Shown here one piece after another: positions 37,144 through 46,779 of a DNA stretch of 64,000 nucleotides. The DNA is taken from contig CP064957.1 of the NCBI GenBank assembly GCA_016699045.1, positions 248,001 through 312,000 of the forward strand, written 5' to 3'. A program made the translations under genes and the position numbers. The notes under the pieces were generated by a model. That model made no database searches, was not told the origin of the DNA, and was given only the letters and a program-made list of their open reading frames with translations. This DNA is from a bacterium (GTDB lineage: Bacteria; Babelota; Babeliae; Babelales; RVW-14). Within the stretch, counting starts at the first letter, position 1, and each line of letters opens with the position of its first letter.

Positions 37144-38325
37144 TTACGCTACTTTTTCCGAATCTCCACTAACCTTCAAAACTGAAGAACTTGAGCTACT
37201 CGAACTACTCATAGAACTCGCACTACTTGGGCTCATTGCAGGACTTGAGCTACCTGAGCTCGATGAACTACTTGGAGAGCTTGCATCAGCCGAAGTAAAA
37301 ATCGGAGCAAATTTTGACCAGCCGTCAAACGGATCTTCCTGTTCATCTAGTTTTTCCTCTCTCCCACCTGATAAACTAAGCTTTTCAATCTCACGTCTTG
37401 ATCTTTCTTCTTCTCGTTCACGCTCTGCTCGATCATTGACTCTTTCGCGTCTTTCTCTTTTTGCATTTTTTTCGCGCTCTTCTTTTTCTTCAATGACTCG
37501 TAATTCAGCATCCTTTTGCTGCCATAAATTCAAAACAAATCTACAATCATTGATATTCCCAAAAAACTGCTCCCAACCACCACAGACAGAGCAAAAGTCA
37601 AAAAACGCAAGTGCCACAGCTGGTTGAAAACGCTTGATTGTTGCTATGTTATTAGCATCATCCAAACAAGCTTCATATTTTCCTGCATCAATCACCCCAA
37701 CCGAGTAACCCCAAGAAATCCATGCCGGCTGTATAGTCTGCACCCAAACACAAGGAAGAAAATCAAATTGTCCATTAGACCCAAGAGAAAAAAACCATTG
37801 CTTAACATCTCTAACCGTATCTTGAAAAGAAACACTGCCAAAAAGTTGTTTACGCAACTCATAATGATTCAACCACACTTGATTAACTTTACTTTTAAAA
37901 TACTGATACTTAGTAACAAGAGCACTATCCTCGCCAAAAAGTTCAATATACGTCGTCGCATCAAGGCAAACACGCATTAAAAATTGCATAATTTTTTTCA
38001 TGAAATAAGGCCCATGCTGATGCGCATCAAATCCTTCAAAAGGATTTTTTATTTGCCAATCAGCATTTCGTGCATCGAAATATAAGCATAAAGCATCACC
38101 GTTTTCGGCTTGCTTACGAACCCAGGATAAAGCGTCATTACTCCTTTGTTGTTCTATAAAAAGACGCAATCTTGCATTCAGTTCTTGATAATCGCCATGA
38201 TCCAGCAAAACATCCATTTCTCCGGCATTAAACTTTTTGCCTGCAGCACTCAATAACGAAACAGAAAAAAGACACGCAATCATTACAAAAAAAAATCCAA
38301 TTCGATGTTTTTTTATTATTTGCAT
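37144..38325 (-). CDS. Exported protein with poly-Ser C-terminus, unknown
   Basis: 393 residues. A signal peptide (MQIIKKHRIGFFFVMIACLFSVSLLSA) is followed by a Trp- and aromatic-rich helical domain to about residue 270, a charged Glu/Arg coiled-coil stretch (EEREKNAKRERRERVND) and a tail of Ser, Pro and Ala of low complexity. The segment GGWEQFFGNINDCRF recalls SSWQEFFKNVQQDSW in the exported protein at 45893-46702, so the two may be distant relatives. Function is unknown; the layout fits a secreted or surface protein. Confidence 0.75.
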   Translation of the reverse strand: MQIIKKHRIGFFFVMIACLFSVSLLSAAGKKFNAGEMDVLLDHGDYQELNARLRLFIEQQRSNDALSWVRKQAENGDALCLYFDARNADWQIKNPFEGFDAHQHGPYFMKKIMQFLMRVCLDATTYIELFGEDSALVTKYQYFKSKVNQVWLNHYELRKQLFGSVSFQDTVRDVKQWFFSLGSNGQFDFLPCVWVQTIQPAWISWGYSVGVIDAGKYEACLDDANNIATIKRFQPAVALAFFDFCSVCGGWEQFFGNINDCRFVLNLWQQKDAELRVIEEKEEREKNAKRERRERVNDRAEREREEERSRREIEKLSLSGGREEKLDEQEDPFDGWSKFAPIFTSADASSPSSSSSSGSSSPAMSPSSASSMSSSSSSSSSVLKVSGDSEKVA

Positions 38326-38443
38326 TACAACACTCCTTCATCAACTGCAACTTTCAAACCCAACAACAAAACATGCGTTTTCAATTTATCTTATCCATTC
38401 CTCCTTGATTTGCTTTGTTGAAAAAAACAACTTGTCATACTAG

Positions 38444-38716
38444 TCACCAACAAAGACATTCACTGCCTTGTTCTGCTTCAATATGTTGACACAATTTTTC
38501 AAAATCATGAAAACCAAGATCGTCAGACAACTTAAAAATATATTGAAGTTGATTAAATAAAAGCACGAAAAAATAGATACATATGATTTTTTTACAAAAA
38601 AAATAATCTGAACATTCTGGATTTATCTTATGCACAAGATAATGAACTAATAAAATTGGAAAACAAGAAGTAATTGAGAAATAACATATGAGAAAAAACA
38701 TGGCTAATATTTTCAC
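38444..38716 (-). CDS. Small two-span membrane protein, unknown
   Basis: 90 residues from a GTG at 38716, with AAGG upstream at acceptable spacing. Two hydrophobic stretches (MFFLICYFSITSCFPILLVHYL and ICIYFFVLLFNQLQYIF) precede a polar Cys-containing tail. It lies 37 bases after the acyl-ligase gene on the same strand. No family is recognised and the base composition is AT-rich, so it could be spurious. Confidence 0.45.
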   Translation of the reverse strand: MKILAMFFLICYFSITSCFPILLVHYLVHKINPECSDYFFCKKIICIYFFVLLFNQLQYIFKLSDDLGFHDFEKLCQHIEAEQGSECLCW

Positions 38717-38752
38717 AATACATTACCTTACCTTCCTCTTCTTTCTCTCTTT

Positions 38753-41236
38753 CTATGCGCCAATTTTTACATATTTTTTCAAGGCACTTGCAAGGCGTTC
38801 AGTTGCTAGAGTATAAGACTCTTTTCGTGTAAAAATCAATGGCTCCCCAAAAATTATCTCTACCGTCCCTCGCGCGTGTGGCATAAGTTGCGCATAAGAA
38901 CAAATCGATTGCGTACCAATAATAGTAACCGGAACCACCGGCACACCCATTTCTATCGCAATCAAACCAGCTCCAGGCTTAAGTGGTAACAACTCGCCCG
39001 TTTCACTCACTTTCCCCTCGGGAAATAAAACCACTGATATATTTTTATCGAGCAAGCGACCAACCGTATCAAGCCCATGCTGAATATTTTCTGCCTCATG
39101 ACGCGGAAATGGAAATGCATAAAATAAAAATTCGGCTAACCATGCTCCCCACGCAAATTCTTGATACAAAACATCAGAAGCGGCAGCAAATGCTAAACGA
39201 AAACGCACGCGCCATGGCAATGCAGCAATAAGCGCCAGCGGATCAAGATAGCTTGTGTGGTTTGGCATAAAAATTACGGGACCTTTAAGATTGTGCACAT
39301 TCTCAAGCCCACGCACGCGCACGCACATAAACAAACGAGAAATTAATAGAAAAAAACTTTGCAAAAGAACACGCATTACGCGCACTGCCAACCACGCAGG
39401 CCATTTTTTGATGGGCGGCATTTGTTTAACTGGCTCTTTTTTTGCAATCATCGCTTCAATATCAGCAACTGTCGTTTTTAACGTCAAGGCGCTTTCATCA
39501 ATAGCGGCAGCAAAATTTTGTTCAACACGCATAATCAATTCAACCGTCAAAAGAGAATCAAATTGAAGCTGACCGAGCGTTGTTGATTCATTAATTTTTT
39601 CAATATCTCGACCGCTCATTTGCGCAATCATACGCATGAGTGGCGATTTAAAAGATTGCGCTTGGTCAACTAGTTGATTGCCAGTAACTGCAATAACTTT
39701 TTTCACTTCTTCTTTTTTAATTTTACGCGTAGAAGTTCGCGGAAAATCACTATCGCACCACAATGACCATCCACTAATTTGCTGATACGAAGTCAACTGA
39801 TTATTAGCCAGCGCAACAATTTCTTCCGCTGTTTTTTTTGTCTGCTCATCAAGCAACAAGACAGCATGAATCTCAACATGACCACTTGGCAGTTCAAGAC
39901 CCAAAATACAACTATCCCTCACTCCGTCAATTTGATTAAGTTCTTCTTCAATATCTTCTGGAAAAACATTTTGTCCCCCAGAACCAAGAATCATATATTT
40001 TTTTCTGCCATCTAAAAATAAAAAACCATCACTATCAAGATGGCCCATATCGCCGGTTTTAAACCATCCATCGCTGGTGAATGCTTCGCGCGTTTTTTCT
40101 TCATTCTTAAAATAGCCCTGAAACACATTTGGCCCTTTGGCCAAAATTTCACCGTCATCGGCTATCGACAATTCAATGCCTGGCAAGACTTTACCAACAG
40201 AACCAGGTCTATGGCTTTGCAATGAATTGTACGTCAACACCGGCGATGTTTCGGTCAGGCCATAACCTTGCAAAATCATAATGCCAAAAGACTGCCACTT
40301 TTTTTCTAACAATGGATCGAGCGGAGCGCCTCCGCACGCAATAATATCGAGTTTGCTGCCAAGAGATTTTAAAACTGGTCGAAAGAGTAAACGAGAAAAC
40401 CATATCATACCACAGGCCTGAGATAGTTTTTGCATACGTTCAAATAATTTTTTCTTGCCACGCTGCTCGACATCATTCTCAATTTTTTCCATAAATACTT
40501 TTAAAAATTCAGGTACCACAATGAGCTTGGTAATCTGATATTCTTGCAAAAGAGAACGAATGGCGGTATGCGAGTGGGCATAAATAATATGCGCAGACAA
40601 ATACGACGGCAAAAATAAACCAATCGTCTGTTCTAAAATATGACTCAATGGCAAAAGAGACAAGATACGTTCACGCCCAACAAAAGGAAAAACTTGTGCA
40701 ACTGCCTGCATATTTGAATACAAATTTTTGTGCGTCAGCATAACACCCTTAGGATCTCCCGTAGTACCAGACGTATACAATATTTGCATAAGATCATCTT
40801 GACAAGCTTGGTACTCATGCATTGCAGCCCCGTCCAAATCAGCTACAAGTTCTGAAAGTAATTCCATATCAAATGTTTTAATAGAACCACAATCTTGCCT
40901 AAAAAAAGTATATTTAAAAAGTAACTTTGCTTCCGTTTGTTCAACAATTTTTTGCACCACCTTGCCCAAACTTTGTATCGTCAGCGGCACCATAACAGCC
41001 CCGCGCAACAAACAACCCCACATGACACAAACCCAATACGGAGAGTTTGGCGCAACAATCACCACACGATCTCCAGGATTCACCCCTTGCTGCTCTAAAA
41101 AAACGGCAACCTTGCGCGACAATTCATACACTTGCGAAAAAGTAAGTGATACAGTTCGATACCCCATCCGCATCGTCAACGATGGGTCATGAGGAAAATT
41201 TTGAGCATTATGCTTAAGAATAGACGTCAAAATCAT
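38753..41236 (-). CDS. AMP-ligase / acyl carrier / acyltransferase fusion (Aas-like)
   Basis: About 827 residues with three parts. Residues 1-500 are an acyl-adenylate ligase with the P-loop YTSGTTGDPKG at about 154-164 and GYGLTETSP later. Around residue 560, LGQLQFDSLLTVEL is a phosphopantetheine-attachment helix with the key Ser, so a built-in acyl carrier domain is present. From about 640 there is a PlsC acyltransferase with NHTSYLD (HX4D) at about 658 and FPEGKVSETG near 737. It probably activates fatty acids and transfers them to a lysophospholipid or glycerol phosphate. The start is the ATG at 41236; upstream TTG is less likely. Confidence 0.88.
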   Translation of the reverse strand: MILTSILKHNAQNFPHDPSLTMRMGYRTVSLTFSQVYELSRKVAVFLEQQGVNPGDRVVIVAPNSPYWVCVMWGCLLRGAVMVPLTIQSLGKVVQKIVEQTEAKLLFKYTFFRQDCGSIKTFDMELLSELVADLDGAAMHEYQACQDDLMQILYTSGTTGDPKGVMLTHKNLYSNMQAVAQVFPFVGRERILSLLPLSHILEQTIGLFLPSYLSAHIIYAHSHTAIRSLLQEYQITKLIVVPEFLKVFMEKIENDVEQRGKKKLFERMQKLSQACGMIWFSRLLFRPVLKSLGSKLDIIACGGAPLDPLLEKKWQSFGIMILQGYGLTETSPVLTYNSLQSHRPGSVGKVLPGIELSIADDGEILAKGPNVFQGYFKNEEKTREAFTSDGWFKTGDMGHLDSDGFLFLDGRKKYMILGSGGQNVFPEDIEEELNQIDGVRDSCILGLELPSGHVEIHAVLLLDEQTKKTAEEIVALANNQLTSYQQISGWSLWCDSDFPRTSTRKIKKEEVKKVIAVTGNQLVDQAQSFKSPLMRMIAQMSGRDIEKINESTTLGQLQFDSLLTVELIMRVEQNFAAAIDESALTLKTTVADIEAMIAKKEPVKQMPPIKKWPAWLAVRVMRVLLQSFFLLISRLFMCVRVRGLENVHNLKGPVIFMPNHTSYLDPLALIAALPWRVRFRLAFAAASDVLYQEFAWGAWLAEFLFYAFPFPRHEAENIQHGLDTVGRLLDKNISVVLFPEGKVSETGELLPLKPGAGLIAIEMGVPVVPVTIIGTQSICSYAQLMPHARGTVEIIFGEPLIFTRKESYTLATERLASALKKYVKIGA

Positions 41237-41335
41237 GAGCAAACACCAGGTTAGATATTATAAAAATTATTAAGCTGAAAGCTATCATCTCAACAAACAA
41301 AGAGTCAAGAGTCAATGTACATCGTAATACCACCC

Positions 41336-41364
41336 ACAAAAAAATAGCTCGCCATGACGCGAGC
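41336..41364 (-). terminator. Intrinsic terminator left of the insertion sequence
   Basis: GCTCGC-CATGAC-GCGAGC with a T-run on the minus-strand side. It most likely ended the gene at 42370-42720 before the insertion sequence separated them. Confidence 0.75.
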
Positions 41365-41510
41365 ATGTAAAAAATAAAGGCAACAAAACTTTATTAAAAA
41401 GTCGTTGTCTACATAAAAATCACTGAGCGCGTTGCCAGCTTATTTCTACATAACTCAATAATTTTTATCTGGCAACACACTCAAGCTAATAATTGTGGAG
41501 AAGGATACTA

Positions 41511-42365
41511 GGTTCTGTTGACTTTTCATCGTAACCATAAAATTGCTCCAACAAAAGAAACGAACGATAAGTAATTCTGGGCCTTTTTGTCAAAGCGAGA
41601 AAAGACATGTCTGAAGTGTTTGATTTTAGAGAAAAAACATTCAACGAGATGTCTTTCTTTGTAAAGATGCTCATCATATTCATACTGAATCTTTCTGTTA
41701 GATCGAGGCGGAATAACAACCGTACATTTTTGATTATTTAACAAAGTTCGTAATGCATCAGAATCATAACCTCGGTCGGCTATCACACAAGAATTTTGGG
41801 GTTGCTTTGAGCAGGGTTTCAGCTTGCGTTATGTCATTTCTTTGACCAGGAGTTATTATAATTTTTAGTGGGTTGCCCAAGGCATCCACTGTCGCATGAA
41901 TTTTTGTAGTAAAACCACCTTTACTTCTTCCCAAGCCTTCTTCACTTTGTTTGCCATAACCCGCTGCGCAAGGATGCGATCTTACTATTGTGGCATCAAT
42001 CATGACGTATTCAAGGTCGGGGTCGTCAGCACAAAATGTTAACAATTTTTCAAAATTTTCTTTTTACTCCACACATCAAATCGCTTGAATACGCTATTCC
42101 AGTTGCCATAACGGTCAGGCAGTTCTCGCCATTGAGCGCCTGTTTTTAAAATCCAATACACACCCACTATGAACCTCTTACAAAGACCTTCATTTCTAAC
42201 ATAAATACCTTTTTCTTTTTTAAGAAACTGATATATTTTCCGCCACGCTTCATTTGTGATATACTCTCTTTGCATGATAACGCCTTTTTGAGTTTTTAAT
42301 AAACTCGTTTTTTTTGTTGGTGTTATCATGCACTCAAATCACATTTTTGAAAAGTCAACAGAACC
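41511..42365 (-). mobile_element. IS5-family insertion sequence (IS427-like), 855 bases
   Basis: Perfect terminal inverted repeats GGTTCTGTTGACTTTTCA at 41511-41528 and its complement at 42348-42365. Each end is flanked by TA, which fits the two-base TA target duplication of the IS427 subgroup. The transposase is on the minus strand. The right end lies four bases from the stop codon of the neighbouring gene at 42370, so that gene is intact. Only one copy is in this window. Confidence 0.92.
41526..42275 (-). pseudogene. IS5-family DDE transposase, two frame changes
   Basis: Three frames together give one transposase. From the ATG at 42275, the N-terminal part has WRKIYQFLKKEKG and TGAQWRELPDRYGNW. 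After an A-rich site near 42045-42060 the second frame carries the first catalytic Asp (MIDATIVRSHP) and GRSKGGFTTKIHA. Near 41775-41786 a further shift at CCCCAAAA leads to the third frame with ADRGYDSDAL (second Asp) and ERHLVECFFSKIKHF (Glu). The first change matches the programmed frameshift of this group; the second is not expected and probably inactivates it. Confidence 0.85.
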
Positions 42366-42369
42366 TAGC

Positions 42370-42720
42370 TTATTTTGCTAATAAATATCTTTCTGCCAAT
42401 GCTGCTACAGGAACAGCGAAGGTAAGTACATAAAGAAGGTTCAATCCATGAGTGGAAACATGTCCAAGATCACCCAAAACAAACCATGCTCCAATAACGG
42501 TAAATACAAGGCCACAGAACATTTTAGGATTCCAGAGTTTGCATTTGTCTTTCTTTGAGCATTCCATATGACAGCTCAATTTGCTAATACCAAGTAACAA
42601 GACAGCCCAGCTCCAAAACATTCCTTTAACGGCAACCATACCAAGATTGTCTAACATGAACATAAGACCAAGAACGGCAAAAAGGGCAAGGCCTAACGTA
42701 GGCCAATTACGATGTTCCAT
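42370..42720 (-). CDS. Small membrane protein with four hydrophobic spans, unknown
   Basis: 116 residues from the ATG at 42720, which follows AAGGAG; an upstream start at 42759 lacks a site. There are four hydrophobic stretches (GLALFAVLGLMFMLDNLGMVAV, FWSWAVLLLGI, FCGLVFTVIGAWFVLGDLG, LLYVLTFAVPVAALA) and CHMECSKKDKC between the second and third. The pattern recalls small DUF-type bacterial membrane proteins with a LiaF/DUF5668-like pair of spans; this is tentative. The stop codon is four bases from the insertion sequence. Confidence 0.65.
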   Translation of the reverse strand: MEHRNWPTLGLALFAVLGLMFMLDNLGMVAVKGMFWSWAVLLLGISKLSCHMECSKKDKCKLWNPKMFCGLVFTVIGAWFVLGDLGHVSTHGLNLLYVLTFAVPVAALAERYLLAK

Positions 42721-43001
42721 AACTCTCTCCTTATTGTGAAACACACACTTATACACCAACTTACTTTATTAAGTCACTTTTAATTAATCATAACTTTTTC
42801 TCAGCATAATAACTCAAACATGAATACGCAATTTTATCTAAACAAAATAATATTATTCTGATTTTAGCGCCATTTTTTTAATAAAAAAAAGAAAGGACAA
42901 TATTTTTTTTAAGAAAACATTGTCCTAAAATTAAACAAATATTGAATTAAAATTGATAATCAAAAAAATTTTAAAAATTAAATCATACCAAAAATGACCG
43001 C

Positions 43002-43715
43002 CTATTGCCCGGCCAGGCCAGCAAGTAAATGTCCTATGCCATAAGCGGCCATTGCCGCAAAGCCACCAATACCAAGCATCTCAAAACCAGACTTAACCCA
43101 GTCTTTTCCGGTAACCTGAACTTTCATAGCACCCAAACAAAATAACGTAATCGCGGTTAAAAAACAGGCAATAAGAAACGTATGTTTTATAACTTCAGGA
43201 AAAATAAACGCAATAATATAAACCGTCAACGGCACAATACCAAAAACAATAAACGACAAAAAAGTGTACAACGATTTTATGAACAACGATTCTTCAACCG
43301 TCACAATCCCTCGTTCAAGCAATGTCATGGAAATAAAGGAATTTTTATTACCAGCAAGCAACGAAACCATCTGGAGAGACTCTTGTTCGTTAAATCCTTT
43401 ACCAACGTATGAATTTATCAGGCGCTGTTTTTCTTGATCAAAATCAGAATGAAAAATACTCTCCGCATGTACTTTTTCGCGTTGCTTGTATTCATTTTCA
43501 GCACGAGAACTAACATACTCACCAAAAGCCATTGAAATGCCATCGCCTATCAAATTTGCAAATCCAAAAATAAGAATAATGCCAGGATTGAGAGACGCTC
43601 CAGATGCACCAGCAACAACAGCAAACGTCGTTACAATACCATCAAGTCCACCATACACTATACTTTTTATATACTTACCATGAAATGATTTTACTACATT
43701 TTTAAAATCGCTCAT
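43002..43715 (-). CDS. VIT1/CCC1-family iron/manganese transporter
   Basis: 237 residues. The signature YGGLDGIVTTFAVVAGASGASL opens the protein, followed by NLIGDGISMAFGEYVSSRAENE and a cytosolic Glu-rich helix region (YKQREKVHAES), then three more membrane spans. Family members are H+-coupled Fe(II)/Mn(II) exporters or vacuolar importers. AAAGGA precedes the ATG at 43715. It stands alone. In a bacterium it would protect against excess iron or manganese. Confidence 0.92.
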   Translation of the reverse strand: MSDFKNVVKSFHGKYIKSIVYGGLDGIVTTFAVVAGASGASLNPGIILIFGFANLIGDGISMAFGEYVSSRAENEYKQREKVHAESIFHSDFDQEKQRLINSYVGKGFNEQESLQMVSLLAGNKNSFISMTLLERGIVTVEESLFIKSLYTFLSFIVFGIVPLTVYIIAFIFPEVIKHTFLIACFLTAITLFCLGAMKVQVTGKDWVKSGFEMLGIGGFAAMAAYGIGHLLAGLAGQ

Positions 43716-43919
43716 CAATATCCTTTCTTAGTTTATTTTAAGTCAACCCCATTTGCCGAACAACTATAAAATGTTTGGAAGAATGCTGCAAGAAAAATTC
43801 ATTTCTCAATCAAAATAATAAAAATCTTGTATTAAGAAAATCATCCATTTTATGGTAGGGACTAATAATCAAGATACAAAAATTAAGTACCTTTTTCACC
43901 CATTTTAAGGAGTTTTTTT

Positions 43920-45896
43920 ATGATCAATTTCAAGAGATTAGCCCTTGCTATCTTGTTAATACAAGCATCCCTACCCAGCAGTTCACCTCAAGAGTTCAAA
44001 GGAACAAGTAAAAAAGTCTCTAGGTCAGCATGTAAAAAAACAGAAGAATTAAACAACAATCAACACAGAGTTGCATTTCCTCCTCTACCACGCATTATAC
44101 CTCGTGTTTCACGTGGGCGCACCACACGCAAAGCCAATACAAAAGCGATTGAAGTTGCACGCTATCCTGAACTCAGGACATTTGATTTTACCGAAGAAAT
44201 AATCAACACCGAAGAATTTTTACGTGTCGCTCAACCAGCACCAGTAATAAAATTTGAAGTTGATTCACTTGATATCGCCAATACTTTCCCACCAGATTGT
44301 ACTGGCGTTGCAGGCCCTGACCAATTTGTTGTTTTTGGCAACAACATTATCAAAAGTTTTGATAAAAATACTGGTCAAGCTGATGGCGGTATTGATATCA
44401 ACCCAAGTGCTTTTTTTAGTTATCTTACGTCTAACCCAATCAGTGGACCACGCATTCATTATGACCGCTTGAGCGGACAATGGATTTTACTGGCAATAGA
44501 TTATGATGTATCTACTTATGACAACAACAAGATCTTACTGGCGATTAGCAACGAAAGTTTCATAACGCCATATACCTACTGGTACTTTTACTCCATCAAC
44601 GTTGGTCCTAGTATCTTTTTTGCTTTCCCAACACTTGGCGTTGATAGTCAAGCAATCTACATTGGCGGACATACCTACAGCAACACCAACAGCGGCGTTG
44701 TGTTTGTTGTACGCAAGAGCTCGGTGCTCAGCGGTGGCTCAATGGTTTACACACGCTTTGATAACTTAATTGATTTTGAAACATTTCATGGACCATTTGT
44801 ACCACAAGGCGTTAATAACTTTGATACTAATTCAACTGATGGTTACTTTATTGGTGTTGATAACGCAAACTTTGGCATGCTCACCATGCGTCGCATTTAC
44901 AACCCAGGCGGAACACCAACCATCTCAGAAAACATTTTAATCAATGTCCTTTCAACAACTTACCCACTTCTTGTACGTCATCTTGGTAATGAAAATGGCT
45001 ACTTTGGAAGACTTGATAGCATTGACGATCGTTTGACGTGTGCTTATGTGAGAAACAACAGATTGTGGACAGTACACAACATAGCAACTGATAACCAAGG
45101 CATTAGTTCTAATGCAGTAAATTTAACACGCACCTCAAGCAGATGGTATGAACTTGATGTAAGCAGCGAAGGAACCCCAGCACTTATTCAAGCAGGAACC
45201 GTGTTTGATGAAACTCCAGAAGACCTCACCACCGACAACATATCATACTGGATTCCCTCTCTTGCCACATCAGGCGCTGGACATATGAGCCTTGGGTGCA
45301 ACGTTGCAGGCCGCCAACGTCATGCCGATGCCGTTACAGTTAGTAGACTAGCAACAGATCAACTTGGAACCACACAAAAACATCGCAATATAACCACAAC
45401 CCCATTTGCTTACAATCCTGCAGCAAATCCTGGTGGTCAATTTGGCCGAGCATGGGGAGCTTATTCTTTGACATCAGTAGATCCATGCGATGATATGACC
45501 ATGTGGACTATTCAAGAATATTGCAATGCTGAAAATAAATGGGGTGTTATTGTACAAAAGCTCATAGCACCACCACCAGCAGTACCGGTAGAAGTATCTC
45601 CCGTCAAAGTACCAACCAACCAAGCATCCGTCGTTATCAGAGTACAAGGACTTGATAAAAAAGGATCAGGATTTTTTGATTCTGGTAATGGCTTTGAATG
45701 TAGATTACAAGTAGATATTTCTGGCGGCGTTATTGTTAATAATACAACCGTTATTGATAAAAATACCCTTGAACTTAATATCTCAACCGTAAATGCTCCG
45801 GTTGGTTCAAAGACGGTAACCGTAACCAATCCTGATGGACAATTTGCACGAGGACAAAGTATTTTAACAATCTGTCCTCCTGAAAATATTCTTTAA
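43920..45896 (+). CDS. Large exported beta-rich protein, unknown
   Basis: 658 residues with a signal peptide (MINFKRLALAILLIQASLPSSS). The main body from about residue 110 begins PPDCTGVAGPDQFVVFGNNIIKSFDK and continues HYDRLSGQWILLAI, a pattern I associate with secreted bacterial propeller-like proteins that read PPDTNGxVGPNHYV. A C-terminal beta-sandwich of about 90 residues (VEVSPVKVPTNQASVVIRVQGL) resembles an IPT/Ig-like domain. AAGGAG lies before the ATG. It converges on the next gene with a four-base overlap. Probably a surface or secreted protein with a binding role. Confidence 0.8.
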   Translation: MINFKRLALAILLIQASLPSSSPQEFKGTSKKVSRSACKKTEELNNNQHRVAFPPLPRIIPRVSRGRTTRKANTKAIEVARYPELRTFDFTEEIINTEEFLRVAQPAPVIKFEVDSLDIANTFPPDCTGVAGPDQFVVFGNNIIKSFDKNTGQADGGIDINPSAFFSYLTSNPISGPRIHYDRLSGQWILLAIDYDVSTYDNNKILLAISNESFITPYTYWYFYSINVGPSIFFAFPTLGVDSQAIYIGGHTYSNTNSGVVFVVRKSSVLSGGSMVYTRFDNLIDFETFHGPFVPQGVNNFDTNSTDGYFIGVDNANFGMLTMRRIYNPGGTPTISENILINVLSTTYPLLVRHLGNENGYFGRLDSIDDRLTCAYVRNNRLWTVHNIATDNQGISSNAVNLTRTSSRWYELDVSSEGTPALIQAGTVFDETPEDLTTDNISYWIPSLATSGAGHMSLGCNVAGRQRHADAVTVSRLATDQLGTTQKHRNITTTPFAYNPAANPGGQFGRAWGAYSLTSVDPCDDMTMWTIQEYCNAENKWGVIVQKLIAPPPAVPVEVSPVKVPTNQASVVIRVQGLDKKGSGFFDSGNGFECRLQVDISGGVIVNNTTVIDKNTLELNISTVNAPVGSKTVTVTNPDGQFARGQSILTICPPENIL

Positions 45897-46702
45897 AAGA
45901 AACTTTTTGCCCACTCGCTCCAAGAATCTTGTTGAACATTTTTAAAAAACTCTTGCCAGGACGATGGTACTGCATAATCCAGTACCATCGCCTGTCTTTT
46001 TAAACGTGCTTCTTTCACCAAACCAGCATAGGTTTTAAATATATTTTTCGCATTATGCGATGGTGAATCAAAATTAATAGTAGTTTGACCACTAAAACAA
46101 CACATTAATATCCATGCAGGATTTGGTAAATGGTCATAATCAACTTTCTCTTTTGCAATAGCTGCTACTTGCTCAAAAACATATTTACACGATGCACTTT
46201 TAATCCGATCAATGTATGGCCTCAACCAATACCAGTATTTCCATTTTAACAATCTATAAACTTTTGCGGCTTTTTCATGCGGCTCAAGAACCAAAGACAC
46301 GGCAGCATAATCTTCTTGCACACGCAACAAAGAAAGAATTATGTAGATAAACATGGTATTTAATTCATCCGTTGAAAGCATATTCCCTTTTTTTAACCGT
46401 TGTACGTAACCGCGCACCACCATGTACATCATAGGCACATGTTTATGGGAACTTGCACCCTGTAAAATAAACCCAACCATATCAGATTGCTGGTCAATTT
46501 CGGTATAATAATAAGCGTACGGCATCAATTGACTATAATTTTCATCAGCCAAAAGTTCGGCCAACTGCTTAGGCGTCCCAGAAGTCCACTGCCCTGGGCA
46601 TTCATACGAAGACGAAAAATAACCCGCCCCAACAAGAAAAGAAGGCGTTCCTACAAATATGCCCCCAACAAGCAGAAAAAATCGTACCCACGTAAGCTTC
46701 AT
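45893..46702 (-). CDS. Exported helical protein, unknown
   Basis: 269 residues. Signal peptide (MKLTWVRFFLLVGGIFVGTPSFLVGA) followed by a helical body rich in Tyr, Trp and Leu (QLMPYAYYYTEI, VYRLLKWKYWYWLRPYI) and a C-terminal SSWQEFFKNVQQDSW. GGAG precedes the ATG. It may be a distant relative of the exported protein at 37144-38325. No family is recognised. Confidence 0.7.
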   Translation of the reverse strand: MKLTWVRFFLLVGGIFVGTPSFLVGAGYFSSSYECPGQWTSGTPKQLAELLADENYSQLMPYAYYYTEIDQQSDMVGFILQGASSHKHVPMMYMVVRGYVQRLKKGNMLSTDELNTMFIYIILSLLRVQEDYAAVSLVLEPHEKAAKVYRLLKWKYWYWLRPYIDRIKSASCKYVFEQVAAIAKEKVDYDHLPNPAWILMCCFSGQTTINFDSPSHNAKNIFKTYAGLVKEARLKRQAMVLDYAVPSSWQEFFKNVQQDSWSEWAKSFF

Positions 46703-46779
46703 AGAAACTCCTTCTCTCTATTCGTGCGATAAATATTTGATATGAAAATTCACGTTTTACAAAATCACTTTAAAATAAA

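Noticed and set aside
41486..41719. Alternative frame in the left part of the insertion sequence
   Set aside because: The transposase catalytic residues lie in another frame of the same strand.
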